Program-made: the position numbers and the translations under genes
Notes under the pieces: generated by a model
What the model was told of the DNA's origin: nothing
Database searches by the model: none
The model's input: the letters and a program-made list of their open reading frames with translations, nothing else
Assembly (NCBI RefSeq): GCF_003610895.1
Contig: NZ_MCAS01000069.1
Span: forward strand, 124,001-188,000
Origin: Paraburkholderia fungorum
GTDB lineage: Bacteria; Pseudomonadota; Gammaproteobacteria; Burkholderiales; Burkholderiaceae
Direction: 5' to 3'
DNA: 64,000 nt
Shown here: one piece after another, positions 1 to 7,924 of the stretch
How positions within the stretch are numbered: the first letter of the stretch is position 1
Layout: each line of letters starts with the position of its first letter

Positions 1-338
1 GCGCCGGTTGAAACCAGCGTCGCTTTATGGGGTGAAGCGGTATTCGACACCAGCGCGGGGGACGCTGGCGGGGGTGCGGGCGCGACTTCTACGTCCGGGA
101 GTTCTGCCGGCGAGTGGGCGGTTTGTCCGCTGGACAATTCCGCTGCCTCGCTGACAGTGGTCAACTCCGCGAGCGCGAGGGGCGACCCGGATTCTTCCTG
201 CCCGGCCATGACAGCCGGTACCGCTTGTGACACAGCGGTGGAGCGCGCTTCGCGCTCCCCTGCCGTTGCTGCTGCGGTATTGCGCGGCTTGCCGCCGCGC
301 GCTTTTGCAGACTTCGCTGAGGGGGAGCGCGTCGCCAC
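1..338 (-). CDS. Partial Ala/Pro-rich reading frame, unknown (runs off left edge)
   Basis: A GTG codon at 338-336 lies one base past the pgk stop and opens 112 codons with no stop before the window edge. The predicted start is MATRSPSAKSAKARGGKPRN, followed by Ala-, Pro-, Ser- and Glu-rich sequence without a recognisable domain. It may be the disordered N-terminus of a gene downstream of pgk on the same strand, or a spurious open frame in GC-rich DNA. Third-position GC is less pronounced than in neighbouring genes, so confidence is low. Confidence 0.3.
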   Translation of the reverse strand, partial: MATRSPSAKSAKARGGKPRNTAAATAGEREARSTAVSQAVPAVMAGQEESGSPLALAELTTVSEAAELSSGQTAHSPAELPDVEVAPAPPPASPALVSNTASPHKATLVSTG

Positions 339-339
339 G

Positions 340-1533
340 TTAAGCCCGCGATTCCAGAACAGCGACCGCCGGCAGCGTCTTGCCCTCGAGGAACTCAAGG
401 AAGGCGCCACCGCCTGTTGAAATGTAGCTGACCTTGTCGTGGATGCCGTACTTGGCAATGGCCGCCAGCGTATCGCCACCGCCGGCAATCGAGAACGCCG
501 ACGATTTGGCGATCGCTTCAGCCAGGGTTTTGGTGCCGTTGCCGAACTGATCGAACTCGAACACGCCGACCGGCCCATTCCACACGATCGTGCCGGCTTT
601 TTCCAGTTGTGTGGCGAGCACCCTGGCGGTTTCCGGTCCGATGTCGAGGATCAGATCGTCGTCCTGCACGTCCGCGACGGCCTTCACCTCAGCCTTGGCG
701 GTCGGCGAGAATTCTTTCGCCGTCACCACGTCGGTCGGGATCGGCACCGAGGCGCCACGGGCTTTCGCAGCGTCGATGATGGTTTTGGCTTCGGCGACCA
801 GATCGGCTTCGGCAAGCGACTTGCCGATCTTCAGGCCGGCCGCCAGCATGAACGTATTGGCGATGCCGCCGCCGACGATCAGCTGATCGACCTTGTCGGC
901 GAGCGATTTCAGAATGGTGAGCTTGGTGGACACCTTCGAGCCGGCGACGATCGCCACCAGCGGGCGCTTCGGCGCGCCCAGCGCCTTGCCGAGCGCTTCG
1001 AGCTCAGCCGCGAGCAGCGGGCCCGCGCAGGCGACCGGCGCGTACTTCGCGATGCCGTGCGTGGTGGCTTCCGCACGGTGCGCGGTGCCGAACGCGTCGT
1101 TCACGTAGATGTCGCAGAGCTTCGCCATTTTCTGCGCGAGCTCGTCGGAATCCTTCTTCTCGCCCTTGTTGACGCGGCAGTTTTCCAGCAGCACCACCTG
1201 ACCCGGCGCGACATTCACGCCGTTTTCGACCCAGTTGGCAACGAGCGGCACGTCGCGGCCGAGCAATTCGGCGAGGCGCTTCGCGACCGGCGCAAGCGAG
1301 TCTTCCGGCTTGAATTCGCCTTCGGTCGGGCGGCCCAAATGCGACGTGACCATGACGGCGGCGCCTGCGTCCAGCGCGGCCCTGATCGCCGGCACGGAGG
1401 CGCGCACGCGGGTGTCTTCGGTGATGTTGCCTTGATCGTCCTGCGGCACGTTCAGATCGGCGCGGATGAACACGCGTTTGCCGGATAGTTTGCCTTCGGC
1501 GATCAGATCGGAGAGACGCAATACCTTGTTCAT
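340..1533 (-). CDS. pgk: Phosphoglycerate kinase
   Basis: Transfers phosphate between 1,3-bisphosphoglycerate and ADP in cytosolic glycolysis and gluconeogenesis. The 397-residue product has the usual family length. It begins MNKVLRLSDL and shows the substrate-binding RADLNVP, the TSHLGRP motif, the VNDAFGTAHRAEATT stretch, VAGSKVSTK in the hinge region and the C-terminal GGGDT nucleotide-binding motif. The frame stays open upstream, but the ATG at 1533 fits the family N-terminus. No operon partner is seen upstream; azlD on the same strand is about 270 bp away. Identification is secure. Confidence 0.97.
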   Translation of the reverse strand: MNKVLRLSDLIAEGKLSGKRVFIRADLNVPQDDQGNITEDTRVRASVPAIRAALDAGAAVMVTSHLGRPTEGEFKPEDSLAPVAKRLAELLGRDVPLVANWVENGVNVAPGQVVLLENCRVNKGEKKDSDELAQKMAKLCDIYVNDAFGTAHRAEATTHGIAKYAPVACAGPLLAAELEALGKALGAPKRPLVAIVAGSKVSTKLTILKSLADKVDQLIVGGGIANTFMLAAGLKIGKSLAEADLVAEAKTIIDAAKARGASVPIPTDVVTAKEFSPTAKAEVKAVADVQDDDLILDIGPETARVLATQLEKAGTIVWNGPVGVFEFDQFGNGTKTLAEAIAKSSAFSIAGGGDTLAAIAKYGIHDKVSYISTGGGAFLEFLEGKTLPAVAVLESRA

Positions 1534-1805
1534 GGGCGTGTATGTGCGAGTTGATGGGAAGGCGGTAGCGGACGACGCGCCAGGAACCTGGCGCGGCAAA
1601 CTCCAGCGCTTCGGCACGGCAGCGGCTCCACCAGATCGGGCGCCGGCGGCCTGGCCGCGGCTGTCGCGCCATGCAGCGGCGCGCTTATCCCGGAAACGAG
1701 CATTTTAACTGATCCCCACAGCCTTCTGACCCGCGACCAGGCGAATGTCCCGTATTTGGAGAATGCGCCCCGCATGCCGCAACGCAACATTTCCATCCCG
1801 ATCAA

Positions 1806-2129
1806 TTACATGAAGAGGCGCAAGAGCGTGAACACGACCATTCCCACCACAATGGTACCGAGCATGGTGCGCCGCCACATAAACCACGCCAGACCCGACA
1901 GCGTCGCGTAAAACTCATGGTTCGACGGCGCGAAGGAGAGCCCCTCCGGCGTGGCCAGCACATCGGGCAGCACGACGGCGGCCAGCGCCGCGGCCGGCGC
2001 ATAGCGCAGCATCCGCTGCACGCGCTCCGGCAAAACCGTACGCTCGCCGCCGATTAGAAACATGGCGCGTGTCACCGCGGTGACGAAGGTCATACCGATA
2101 ATGGCCAGCCAGATCTGCGTGGATGTCAT
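1806..2129 (-). CDS. azlD: AzlD family branched-chain amino acid transport subunit
   Basis: A 107-residue membrane protein with about four hydrophobic segments. It starts MTSTQIWLAIIGMTFVTAVT, includes RAMFLIGG and ends VFTLLRLFM, which is typical of AzlD. AzlD acts with AzlC in the inner membrane as a two-part exporter of branched-chain amino acids. The start codon overlaps the azlC stop (ATGA at 2126-2129), indicating translational coupling. Substrate is inferred from the family; placement beside ilvE supports a role in branched-chain amino acid handling. Confidence 0.9.
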   Translation of the reverse strand: MTSTQIWLAIIGMTFVTAVTRAMFLIGGERTVLPERVQRMLRYAPAAALAAVVLPDVLATPEGLSFAPSNHEFYATLSGLAWFMWRRTMLGTIVVGMVVFTLLRLFM

Positions 2130-2872
2130 TGGGAATCTCCGGCGCTGTTGCGGATGCGGCGCAAGTCGGCGCGCTCGACCATCAGGTCGGCGGCACTGCC
2201 CGCGACAATCGCCGCGATCACCGCCAGCGGCAACGCGAGCCGGTAAGGCAGGTCGAACGCCAGCAGCGACACCACGCCGGCAATGCTGACGGCGACCAGC
2301 GTGGAACGCGTGGCGATCGCCGAGACCATGATGGGCAGCAGCGCCAGCGTGCCCGCGAGCGCGAGGCCCCAGTTGTCCGGAATCAGGCTCGCCAGCAGGA
2401 TGCCGACAATCGACGAAACCTGCCACGACAGCCAGCTGCATACCGCCATGCCCCAGAAATATGCCTCCTTGCCCGGCACGTAACCGGTCTGGAAGCTCTT
2501 CTTCTGGAACAGCAGATAGATCACGTCGCCGTTGAAGTAGCCCAGCACGATGCGCCGCCACATCGGCAGATAGGAAAAATGCGGCGCAAGACCGGCGCTG
2601 AAGATCACAAAACGCGTATTGACCATGGCGGCGGTGAGCAGCACGGTCCAGATCGGCAGCTTGGCGGCCAGCAGGGGCAGCACCGCCAGTTGCGACGAAC
2701 CGGCGTAGCACAGCAGCGACATGGCGAGCGCTTGCGGCACCGTGAGCACGGACTTGCTCATTGCAATGCCGGTGACGAGACCCCAGGAGAAAATCGCCAT
2801 CAGCGTGGGCGAATAGGCGCGCACGCCCTCACGGAAGGCGCGGCGATCGGTATCTGACAGGCAAGCGAGCAT
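2126..2872 (-). CDS. azlC: AzlC family ABC-type branched-chain amino acid exporter, large subunit
   Basis: A polytopic inner-membrane protein of 248 residues from the ATG at 2872; a GTG at 2905 would add 11 residues, and neither start has a clear Shine-Dalgarno. The N-terminal FREGVRAYSPTLMAIFSWG and the SLLCYAGSSQLA stretch are AzlC signatures. With AzlD it exports leucine/isoleucine/valine-type substrates in known members. It overlaps azlD by four bases, forming a two-gene unit on the minus strand divergent from ilvE. Confidence 0.9.
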   Translation of the reverse strand: MLACLSDTDRRAFREGVRAYSPTLMAIFSWGLVTGIAMSKSVLTVPQALAMSLLCYAGSSQLAVLPLLAAKLPIWTVLLTAAMVNTRFVIFSAGLAPHFSYLPMWRRIVLGYFNGDVIYLLFQKKSFQTGYVPGKEAYFWGMAVCSWLSWQVSSIVGILLASLIPDNWGLALAGTLALLPIMVSAIATRSTLVAVSIAGVVSLLAFDLPYRLALPLAVIAAIVAGSAADLMVERADLRRIRNSAGDSQ

Positions 2873-3065
2873 GAGGCGAAACGCGGACGCGAGGCGGCGC
2901 CACAACGAAGGGAAGTCGGCGCCAGGTCGTCAAGCACCCGCTGGCGCATCCGGATTTGAATTATGCGTGCGCCGAATTATAGCGCCCGGCATGCGGCCAA
3001 ATGCCCGTTTCGTGTGCAAAAGACGCTAAAATGACGCTCTTTCACCGCACCCGCTGGAGAATCTT

Positions 3066-3989
3066 ATGTCAATGGCCGACCGCGACGGCAAGATCTGGAT
3101 GGATGGCAAGCTCATCGACTGGCGCGACGCCAAGATCCACGTGCTTACCCACACGCTGCATTACGGCATGGGCGTTTTCGAAGGCGTACGCGCCTACAAG
3201 ACGGCGGACGGCGGCACGGCGATTTTTCGCCTCCAGGAGCACACCAAGCGCCTGCTGAACTCGGCCAAGATCTTCCAGATGGACGTGCCGTTCGACCACG
3301 AAACACTGGCCGCCGCGCAGCGCGAAGTGGTCCGCGAAAACAAGCTGGAATCCTGCTATCTGCGCCCGATCATCTGGGTCGGCTCGGAAAAGCTCGGCGT
3401 GTCGGCCAAAGGCAACACGATCCATGTGGCGATCGCCGCGTGGCCGTGGGGCGCCTACCTCGGTGAAGACGGCATTGCCAAGGGCATTCGCGTCAAGACG
3501 TCGTCGTTCACGCGCCATCACGTGAACGTGTCGATGGTCCGCGCCAAGGCGTCGGGCTGGTACGTGAACTCGATCCTCGCCAATCAGGAAGCGATTGCCG
3601 ACGGTTACGACGAAGCACTGCTGCTGGACGTGGACGGCTATGTGTCGGAAGGCTCCGGCGAGAACTTCTTCCTCGTGAACAACGGCAAGCTGTACACGCC
3701 GGATCTGTCGTCGTGCCTCGACGGCATCACGCGCGACACGGTCATCACGCTGGCGCGCGACGCGGGCATCCAGGTCATCGAGAAACGCATCACGCGCGAC
3801 GAAGTCTATACCTGCGACGAAGCGTTCTTCACCGGCACTGCCGCGGAAGTCACGCCGATCCGCGAACTCGACAACCGCACGATCGGCTCGGGTGCACGCG
3901 GCCCGATCACGGAGAAACTGCAGTCGGGCTTCTTCGACATCGTGAACGGCAAGAGCGAAAAGTACGCGCACTGGCTCACCAAGATCTAA
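3066..3989 (+). CDS. ilvE: Branched-chain amino acid aminotransferase
   Basis: PLP-dependent class IV aminotransferase catalysing the last step of leucine, isoleucine and valine synthesis (2-oxo acid plus glutamate). The 307-residue product has the expected length. FEGVRAYK near residue 38, the predicted PLP lysine K161 in MVRAKASGWYVNS, and EGSGENFF and FFTGTAAEVTP are visible. The start at 3066 is preceded by TGGAGAA. It is divergent from azlCD, linking synthesis and export of the same amino acids. Confidence 0.96.
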   Translation: MSMADRDGKIWMDGKLIDWRDAKIHVLTHTLHYGMGVFEGVRAYKTADGGTAIFRLQEHTKRLLNSAKIFQMDVPFDHETLAAAQREVVRENKLESCYLRPIIWVGSEKLGVSAKGNTIHVAIAAWPWGAYLGEDGIAKGIRVKTSSFTRHHVNVSMVRAKASGWYVNSILANQEAIADGYDEALLLDVDGYVSEGSGENFFLVNNGKLYTPDLSSCLDGITRDTVITLARDAGIQVIEKRITRDEVYTCDEAFFTGTAAEVTPIRELDNRTIGSGARGPITEKLQSGFFDIVNGKSEKYAHWLTKI

Positions 3990-3996
3990 CGCGCGC

Positions 3997-4027
3997 TGCG
4001 CCGGCCCTCGGCTTTTTTGCCGGCGCA
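3997..4027 (+). terminator. Inverted repeat with internal T-run after ilvE
   Basis: Nine-base arms TGCGCCGGC (3997-4005) and GCCGGCGCA (4019-4027) enclose a 13-base loop that carries six Ts. It sits just after the ilvE stop and before the zinc-finger gene. The T-run is in the loop rather than after the stem, so it may be a weak or partial terminator allowing read-through. Confidence 0.35.
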
Positions 4028-4061
4028 ACGCACGCACCCTGCATACAACGAGAAAGTCCCT

Positions 4062-4256
4062 ATGAGCGAAATCAAGGAAATGCCGCTGGTCGAACTGTCG
4101 GCAAAAGACCTGCCGGCGTATTGCCCGAATCCTGCAATGCCGCGCTGGAGCGCGCACCCGCGCGTCTTTATCGACGTTACGCACGGCGAAGCCAAATGCC
4201 CGTACTGCAGCACGCGCTACAAGCTGCGTGACGGCGAAGTGGTCAGGGGTCACTGA
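4062..4256 (+). CDS. Small zinc-finger (zf-CHCC) domain protein
   Basis: A 64-residue protein beginning MSEIKEMPLVELSAKDLPAY. It shows the zf-CHCC arrangement: Cys in YCPNP, His in WSAHPRVF, then CPYC in a C-terminal AKCPYCSTRYKL. The family is related to the Zn-binding region of the complex I subunit NDUFS6; the bacterial function is not established. It is conserved in betaproteobacteria next to ilvE and waaF, as here. The ATG at 4062 is chosen because upstream in-frame residues do not resemble the family. Confidence 0.88.
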   Translation: MSEIKEMPLVELSAKDLPAYCPNPAMPRWSAHPRVFIDVTHGEAKCPYCSTRYKLRDGEVVRGH

Positions 4257-4426
4257 ACCTGGCCACTGAGCCCGAACACTGAGCGCCAAACGCTTGCCGC
4301 CGCTGCGGCGCGTCCGGCTTTGCCGGGCTCGCGCCTCGCAGCGCGCGGCCTTTTCCCTTTGACACAATCGAACGCCACGCGCCTGACGCGCGCGGCGCTT
4401 CGTTTCGACACCGGACACCCACTCTG

Positions 4427-5452
4427 ATGCGTCGCGCGTTGGTTATCGCACCGAACTGGATCGGTGACGCATTGATGGCGCAGCCGCTGTTTGCGCGCCT
4501 CGTGAAATTGCATCCGCGCATCGTGATCGACGCAGTCGCGCCCTCGTGGGTCGCGCCCGTGCTCGAACGGATGCCCGAGATCCGCGACGTCTACGCAACC
4601 GACCTGGCGCACGGCAAGCTGCAGATGCTGCGCCGCTGGCAACTGGCGAGCGACTTGCGCGATGTCGGCTACGACGCGGCCTATGTCCTGCCGAACTCGC
4701 TTAAATCGGCACTGATTCCGTGGATGGCGGGCATTGGGCTGCGCATCGGCTACACCGGCGAAAGCCGCTACGGCCTGCTGAACGTGCGCCACGCGAATCC
4801 GCGCAAGGACGAGCGTCCGCCCATGGTCGGCCACTACGCTGCCCTCGCCTACGCGCCGGGCGCCAAAATCCCCGACGACCTGCCCATGCCGCGGCTCGAC
4901 GCGGACCTGAACGAGGCGTCGCGAGTCTCGGCGCGCTTCAATCTGGATACGCGCGTGCCGCTGCTGGTGTTCTGCCCGGGCGCCGAGTACGGCCCGGCCA
5001 AGCGCTGGCCACCCGAGCATTTCGCCGCGCTTGCGCAGATCGTCGGCCAGTCGTTCCCGTACACGCAGATCATCGCGCTCGGCTCGCCCAAAGACGCCCC
5101 GCTTGCCCAGGCGATTGCGGATAAAGCGCCGAACGTCCGCAACCTGTGCGGCCAGACCGCGCTGGGCGAGGCTTGCGCGCTGATCTCGCGGGCCAGCGCC
5201 GTCGTCACCAACGATTCCGGGCTGATGCACGTGGCCGCCGCGCTGCGCCGACCGCTGGTGGCCGTGTACGGTTCGACCGATCCGCGCCACACGCCGCCCT
5301 TGTCCGAGCTTGCGAAGGTACAATGGCTTCATCTCGAATGCAGCCCCTGTTTCCAGCGCGAGTGTCCGCTCGGGCATCTGAACTGCCTCAAACAGTTGAG
5401 CGCCGAGCAGGTATTCGGCGATTTGCGCGGCATGTTGCTTGCGCAACGTTGA
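4427..5452 (+). CDS. waaF: ADP-heptose:LPS heptosyltransferase II
   Basis: GT9-family glycosyltransferase that adds the second L-glycero-D-manno-heptose to the lipopolysaccharide inner core at the cytoplasmic face of the inner membrane. The 341-residue product begins MRRALVIAPNWIGDALMAQP, the typical WaaF N-terminus. It contains CPGAEYGPAKRWP and the ADP-heptose-binding NDSGLMHVAAALRRP, and near its end CSPCFQRECPLGHLNCL. It follows the zinc-finger gene by 170 bp. Confidence 0.95.
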   Translation: MRRALVIAPNWIGDALMAQPLFARLVKLHPRIVIDAVAPSWVAPVLERMPEIRDVYATDLAHGKLQMLRRWQLASDLRDVGYDAAYVLPNSLKSALIPWMAGIGLRIGYTGESRYGLLNVRHANPRKDERPPMVGHYAALAYAPGAKIPDDLPMPRLDADLNEASRVSARFNLDTRVPLLVFCPGAEYGPAKRWPPEHFAALAQIVGQSFPYTQIIALGSPKDAPLAQAIADKAPNVRNLCGQTALGEACALISRASAVVTNDSGLMHVAAALRRPLVAVYGSTDPRHTPPLSELAKVQWLHLECSPCFQRECPLGHLNCLKQLSAEQVFGDLRGMLLAQR

Positions 5453-5631
5453 AAGCAGACTGATTCGGCTGATACTTGCACGCAACACCGCACGCCCCAG
5501 AGCGCGTCGCGTCATGTTCGCGCCTTGAGGCGCGGGCATTCTCGCGCTTGGGTGCGATTGTCCGGTGCTCCGGACTGTCCCGCTGACCGCTGCCCCGCAA
5601 CCGCGCGCCGCGCACAAGAGACTGACGAGCC

Positions 5632-6078
5632 ATGCCACGTTTTGCCCATATCTTCGAAGCCGCCGCCGATACGCTGAACGCCTATTACCAGGCCGTCGCG
5701 GAGATGAATATCGACAGTCTGATGGGCCTGTGGATCGATGAGGAGTTCGTGAGTTGCATCTGCGCCGACGGCTCCCACCTGCACGGCCTCGACAGCATTC
5801 GCGCCGGCTTGCAGATCCAGCTCGAAACCGCGCCCGTTGCGATCGAACCGCTCGATATTCGCGTCTACGACAGCCTCGGCACCGTCGTCTACGCCATTGC
5901 CGAGGCGCATCGCCCGGCTGATCCGAAAGCGGCGCCGGCCATGGTATTCACCACCTATGTGATGGTCCACGAACGCGGCGAGTGGCGAATCGCGCACATT
6001 CACGCGAGCCCGATGCCGAATGAGGCCGCCAGCCAGTTCGCCACCAAGATGCGGCATGGCCAGGGGTCGCTGCACTGA
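5632..6078 (+). CDS. NTF2/SnoaL-like fold protein, function unknown
   Basis: A 148-residue cytosolic protein with an NTF2-like pattern: an N-terminal helix (DTLNAYYQAVAEMNIDSLMG), a GLDSIRAGLQ segment, then strands ending in FTTYVMVHERGEWRIAHIHAS. This matches DUF4440/SnoaL-like proteins, which bind small ligands or act as hydratase- or isomerase-like enzymes. No catalytic residues can be assigned. It lies between waaF and a YheT hydrolase on the same strand, with 60 bp to the latter. Confidence 0.7.
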   Translation: MPRFAHIFEAAADTLNAYYQAVAEMNIDSLMGLWIDEEFVSCICADGSHLHGLDSIRAGLQIQLETAPVAIEPLDIRVYDSLGTVVYAIAEAHRPADPKAAPAMVFTTYVMVHERGEWRIAHIHASPMPNEAASQFATKMRHGQGSLH

Positions 6079-6138
6079 CGCCTGGCAGGTGTTTTTTCGC
6101 CTGTTTCACCGGTTTTACCTTTTGGCTTCGACGCTGGC

Positions 6139-7281
6139 ATGAGCACGCCTCGCAGAAAGTCCCCCTGGGGGACGACGCACGATCAATCCGTTTCTTCCGG
6201 CGCCACACGCGTCGCGGGCGCAGTTGAGCGCACCGCCGGGCACACCGTCGATCTGCTCTACCGCGCGCCGCTCTGGCTGCCGAACCGGCATGTGCAAACC
6301 ATTGTCCCGTCGCTGTTTGGACGGCGTCCGGCCATCACGTTCCGGCGCGAGCGCTGGGATACGCCGGACGGTGATTTCATCGATCTCGATTGGGTCGTGC
6401 ATGACGGCCAGGCAGTTTCGGCACTTACGCCGTCGCTCCCCTCGCTGCCGCCCTCCCCACCGCACGTTCCGGCACAGGACGCGCCGTTGCTCGTCCTGTT
6501 TCACGGCCTCGAAGGCAGTTCCACCTCGCACTATGCGGCCACGCTGATGGCGGCCGCGCGCGAGTACGGCTGGCATGGCGTCGTGCCGCACTTTCGCAGT
6601 TGCAGCGGCGCGCTGAACCTCCTGCCGCGCTTCTATCATCTCGCCGACAGCAACGAAGTCGACTGGATCCTGCGCCGCCTGCGCGCCGCGCATCGCGGGC
6701 CGATCGTCGCGGCGGGCGTGTCGCTCGGCGGCAATGTGCTGCTGCGCTGGCTCGGCGAACGGCGCGAAGACGCGTCACCGGTACTCTCGGCCGCCGCGGC
6801 GATTTCGACGCCGATCGACGTGCATGCCGGCGGCCGGGCGTTGTCGCAAGGCTTCAACATGGTCTACACGCGCAGTTTCCTGAAGACACTGAAGCAGAAA
6901 GCCGAACAGAAACTAGCCCAATTTCCGGGGCTGTTCGACCGCGACACGATGCTGGCGAGCCGCACGATGTACGACTTCGACAACGTGGTGACAGCGCCGC
7001 TGCATGGCTTTCGCGATACCAACCACTATTGGAGCAGCGCGACCACGCGCCCGCTGCTGCCAGGCATCGCTGTGCCGACCCTCGTGCTGAACGCGCGCAA
7101 CGACCCGTTCTTGCCGGCCGAAGCGTTACCGGCGCAGCACGAGGTGTCGGCTTCGGTAGAACTCGATCAACCCCGGCATGGCGGCCACGCCGGCTTTATG
7201 ACCGGACCGTTCCCGGGCCGTATCGACTGGTTATCGCGGCGCGTGCTCGGCTATCTGGAGCGGTACGTCGATCATGGATGA
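6139..7281 (+). CDS. YheT-family alpha/beta hydrolase
   Basis: A 380-residue hydrolase of the YheT/UPF0017 group. WLPNRHVQTIVPSLFGRRP at the start of the domain is diagnostic. VLFHGLEGSSTSHYA supplies the oxyanion region, GVSLGGN the nucleophile serine elbow, and RNDPFLP and HGGHAGF the acidic and histidine parts of the triad. Known relatives act on short acyl esters, but physiological substrates are unknown. The final eight bases overlap the next gene, so the two are probably co-translated. Confidence 0.9.
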   Translation: MSTPRRKSPWGTTHDQSVSSGATRVAGAVERTAGHTVDLLYRAPLWLPNRHVQTIVPSLFGRRPAITFRRERWDTPDGDFIDLDWVVHDGQAVSALTPSLPSLPPSPPHVPAQDAPLLVLFHGLEGSSTSHYAATLMAAAREYGWHGVVPHFRSCSGALNLLPRFYHLADSNEVDWILRRLRAAHRGPIVAAGVSLGGNVLLRWLGERREDASPVLSAAAAISTPIDVHAGGRALSQGFNMVYTRSFLKTLKQKAEQKLAQFPGLFDRDTMLASRTMYDFDNVVTAPLHGFRDTNHYWSSATTRPLLPGIAVPTLVLNARNDPFLPAEALPAQHEVSASVELDQPRHGGHAGFMTGPFPGRIDWLSRRVLGYLERYVDHG

Positions 7282-7846
7282 CATCGTCAGGCAGGCTCTC
7301 GCCAAATGGCCGAACGTGCCGAGTTGCACCGGCTGGTTGATGCTCGACCGGCGCGGTAACTGGCGCATGCGCGATGAGGCCGCTCAGGCCAGCGGCGCGC
7401 CTGGTACGCCGATTCGGCATGAGGCGCTGCTCGGATTCATCAACCGGAACTACGACGTCGACGAACACGGGCAGTGGTTTTTCCAGAATGGGCCGCAGCG
7501 GGTGTACATCGAGCTGGGTTACACGCCTTGGGTGGTGAGGTTGTCGGCCGATGCCGCCGGATTGCTTTCCTTGACCGACCAGGCTGGTGGGACTTTCGAG
7601 CCTGCTGCTGTGTTTGTCGACGATGAAGGTGGAATTCTGTTTGTCGATGGCTCCACGCCAACGCGGGTCGCTGCTCTGCACGATCACGACCTCGAGGTTT
7701 TCTCCGATCACGCAACGTTGGGCGATGACTCGATGAGCGGCGTGTTTCGCTGGAACAACGGGGTGGCGTTGCCCTTGCAGGGTGTGCAGCGACATGAGGT
7801 GGCCGCGCGGTTCGGGTTCGTCGAGAGTCCGGCTGCGAGTGCCTAG
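7274..7846 (+). CDS. Conserved protein of unknown function coupled to YheT hydrolase
   Basis: A 190-residue soluble protein starting MDDIVRQALAKWPNVPSCTG. It includes WLMLDRRGNWRMRD, NRNYDVDEHGQWFFQNGPQR and VYIELGYTPWVVRL. No signal peptide or transmembrane segment is seen. I think it belongs to a DUF family found after yheT in Burkholderiaceae but cannot name it with certainty. Its start overlaps the hydrolase stop by eight bases, suggesting a shared role. Confidence 0.8.
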   Translation: MDDIVRQALAKWPNVPSCTGWLMLDRRGNWRMRDEAAQASGAPGTPIRHEALLGFINRNYDVDEHGQWFFQNGPQRVYIELGYTPWVVRLSADAAGLLSLTDQAGGTFEPAAVFVDDEGGILFVDGSTPTRVAALHDHDLEVFSDHATLGDDSMSGVFRWNNGVALPLQGVQRHEVAARFGFVESPAASA

Positions 7847-7924
7847 ATCTTTTGCACGCCTGCCGCAGGGTCACATTGCGTTGCGTAGGGCATTTTCTGA
7901 CCCGATAGCGAAGGCCCGTTACCG

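Noticed and set aside
6085..6105. Terminator CAGGTG-TTTTTT-CGCCTG after the NTF2-like gene
   Set aside because: The T-run is the loop, not the tail, and the stem is short with a wobble; unlikely to terminate.
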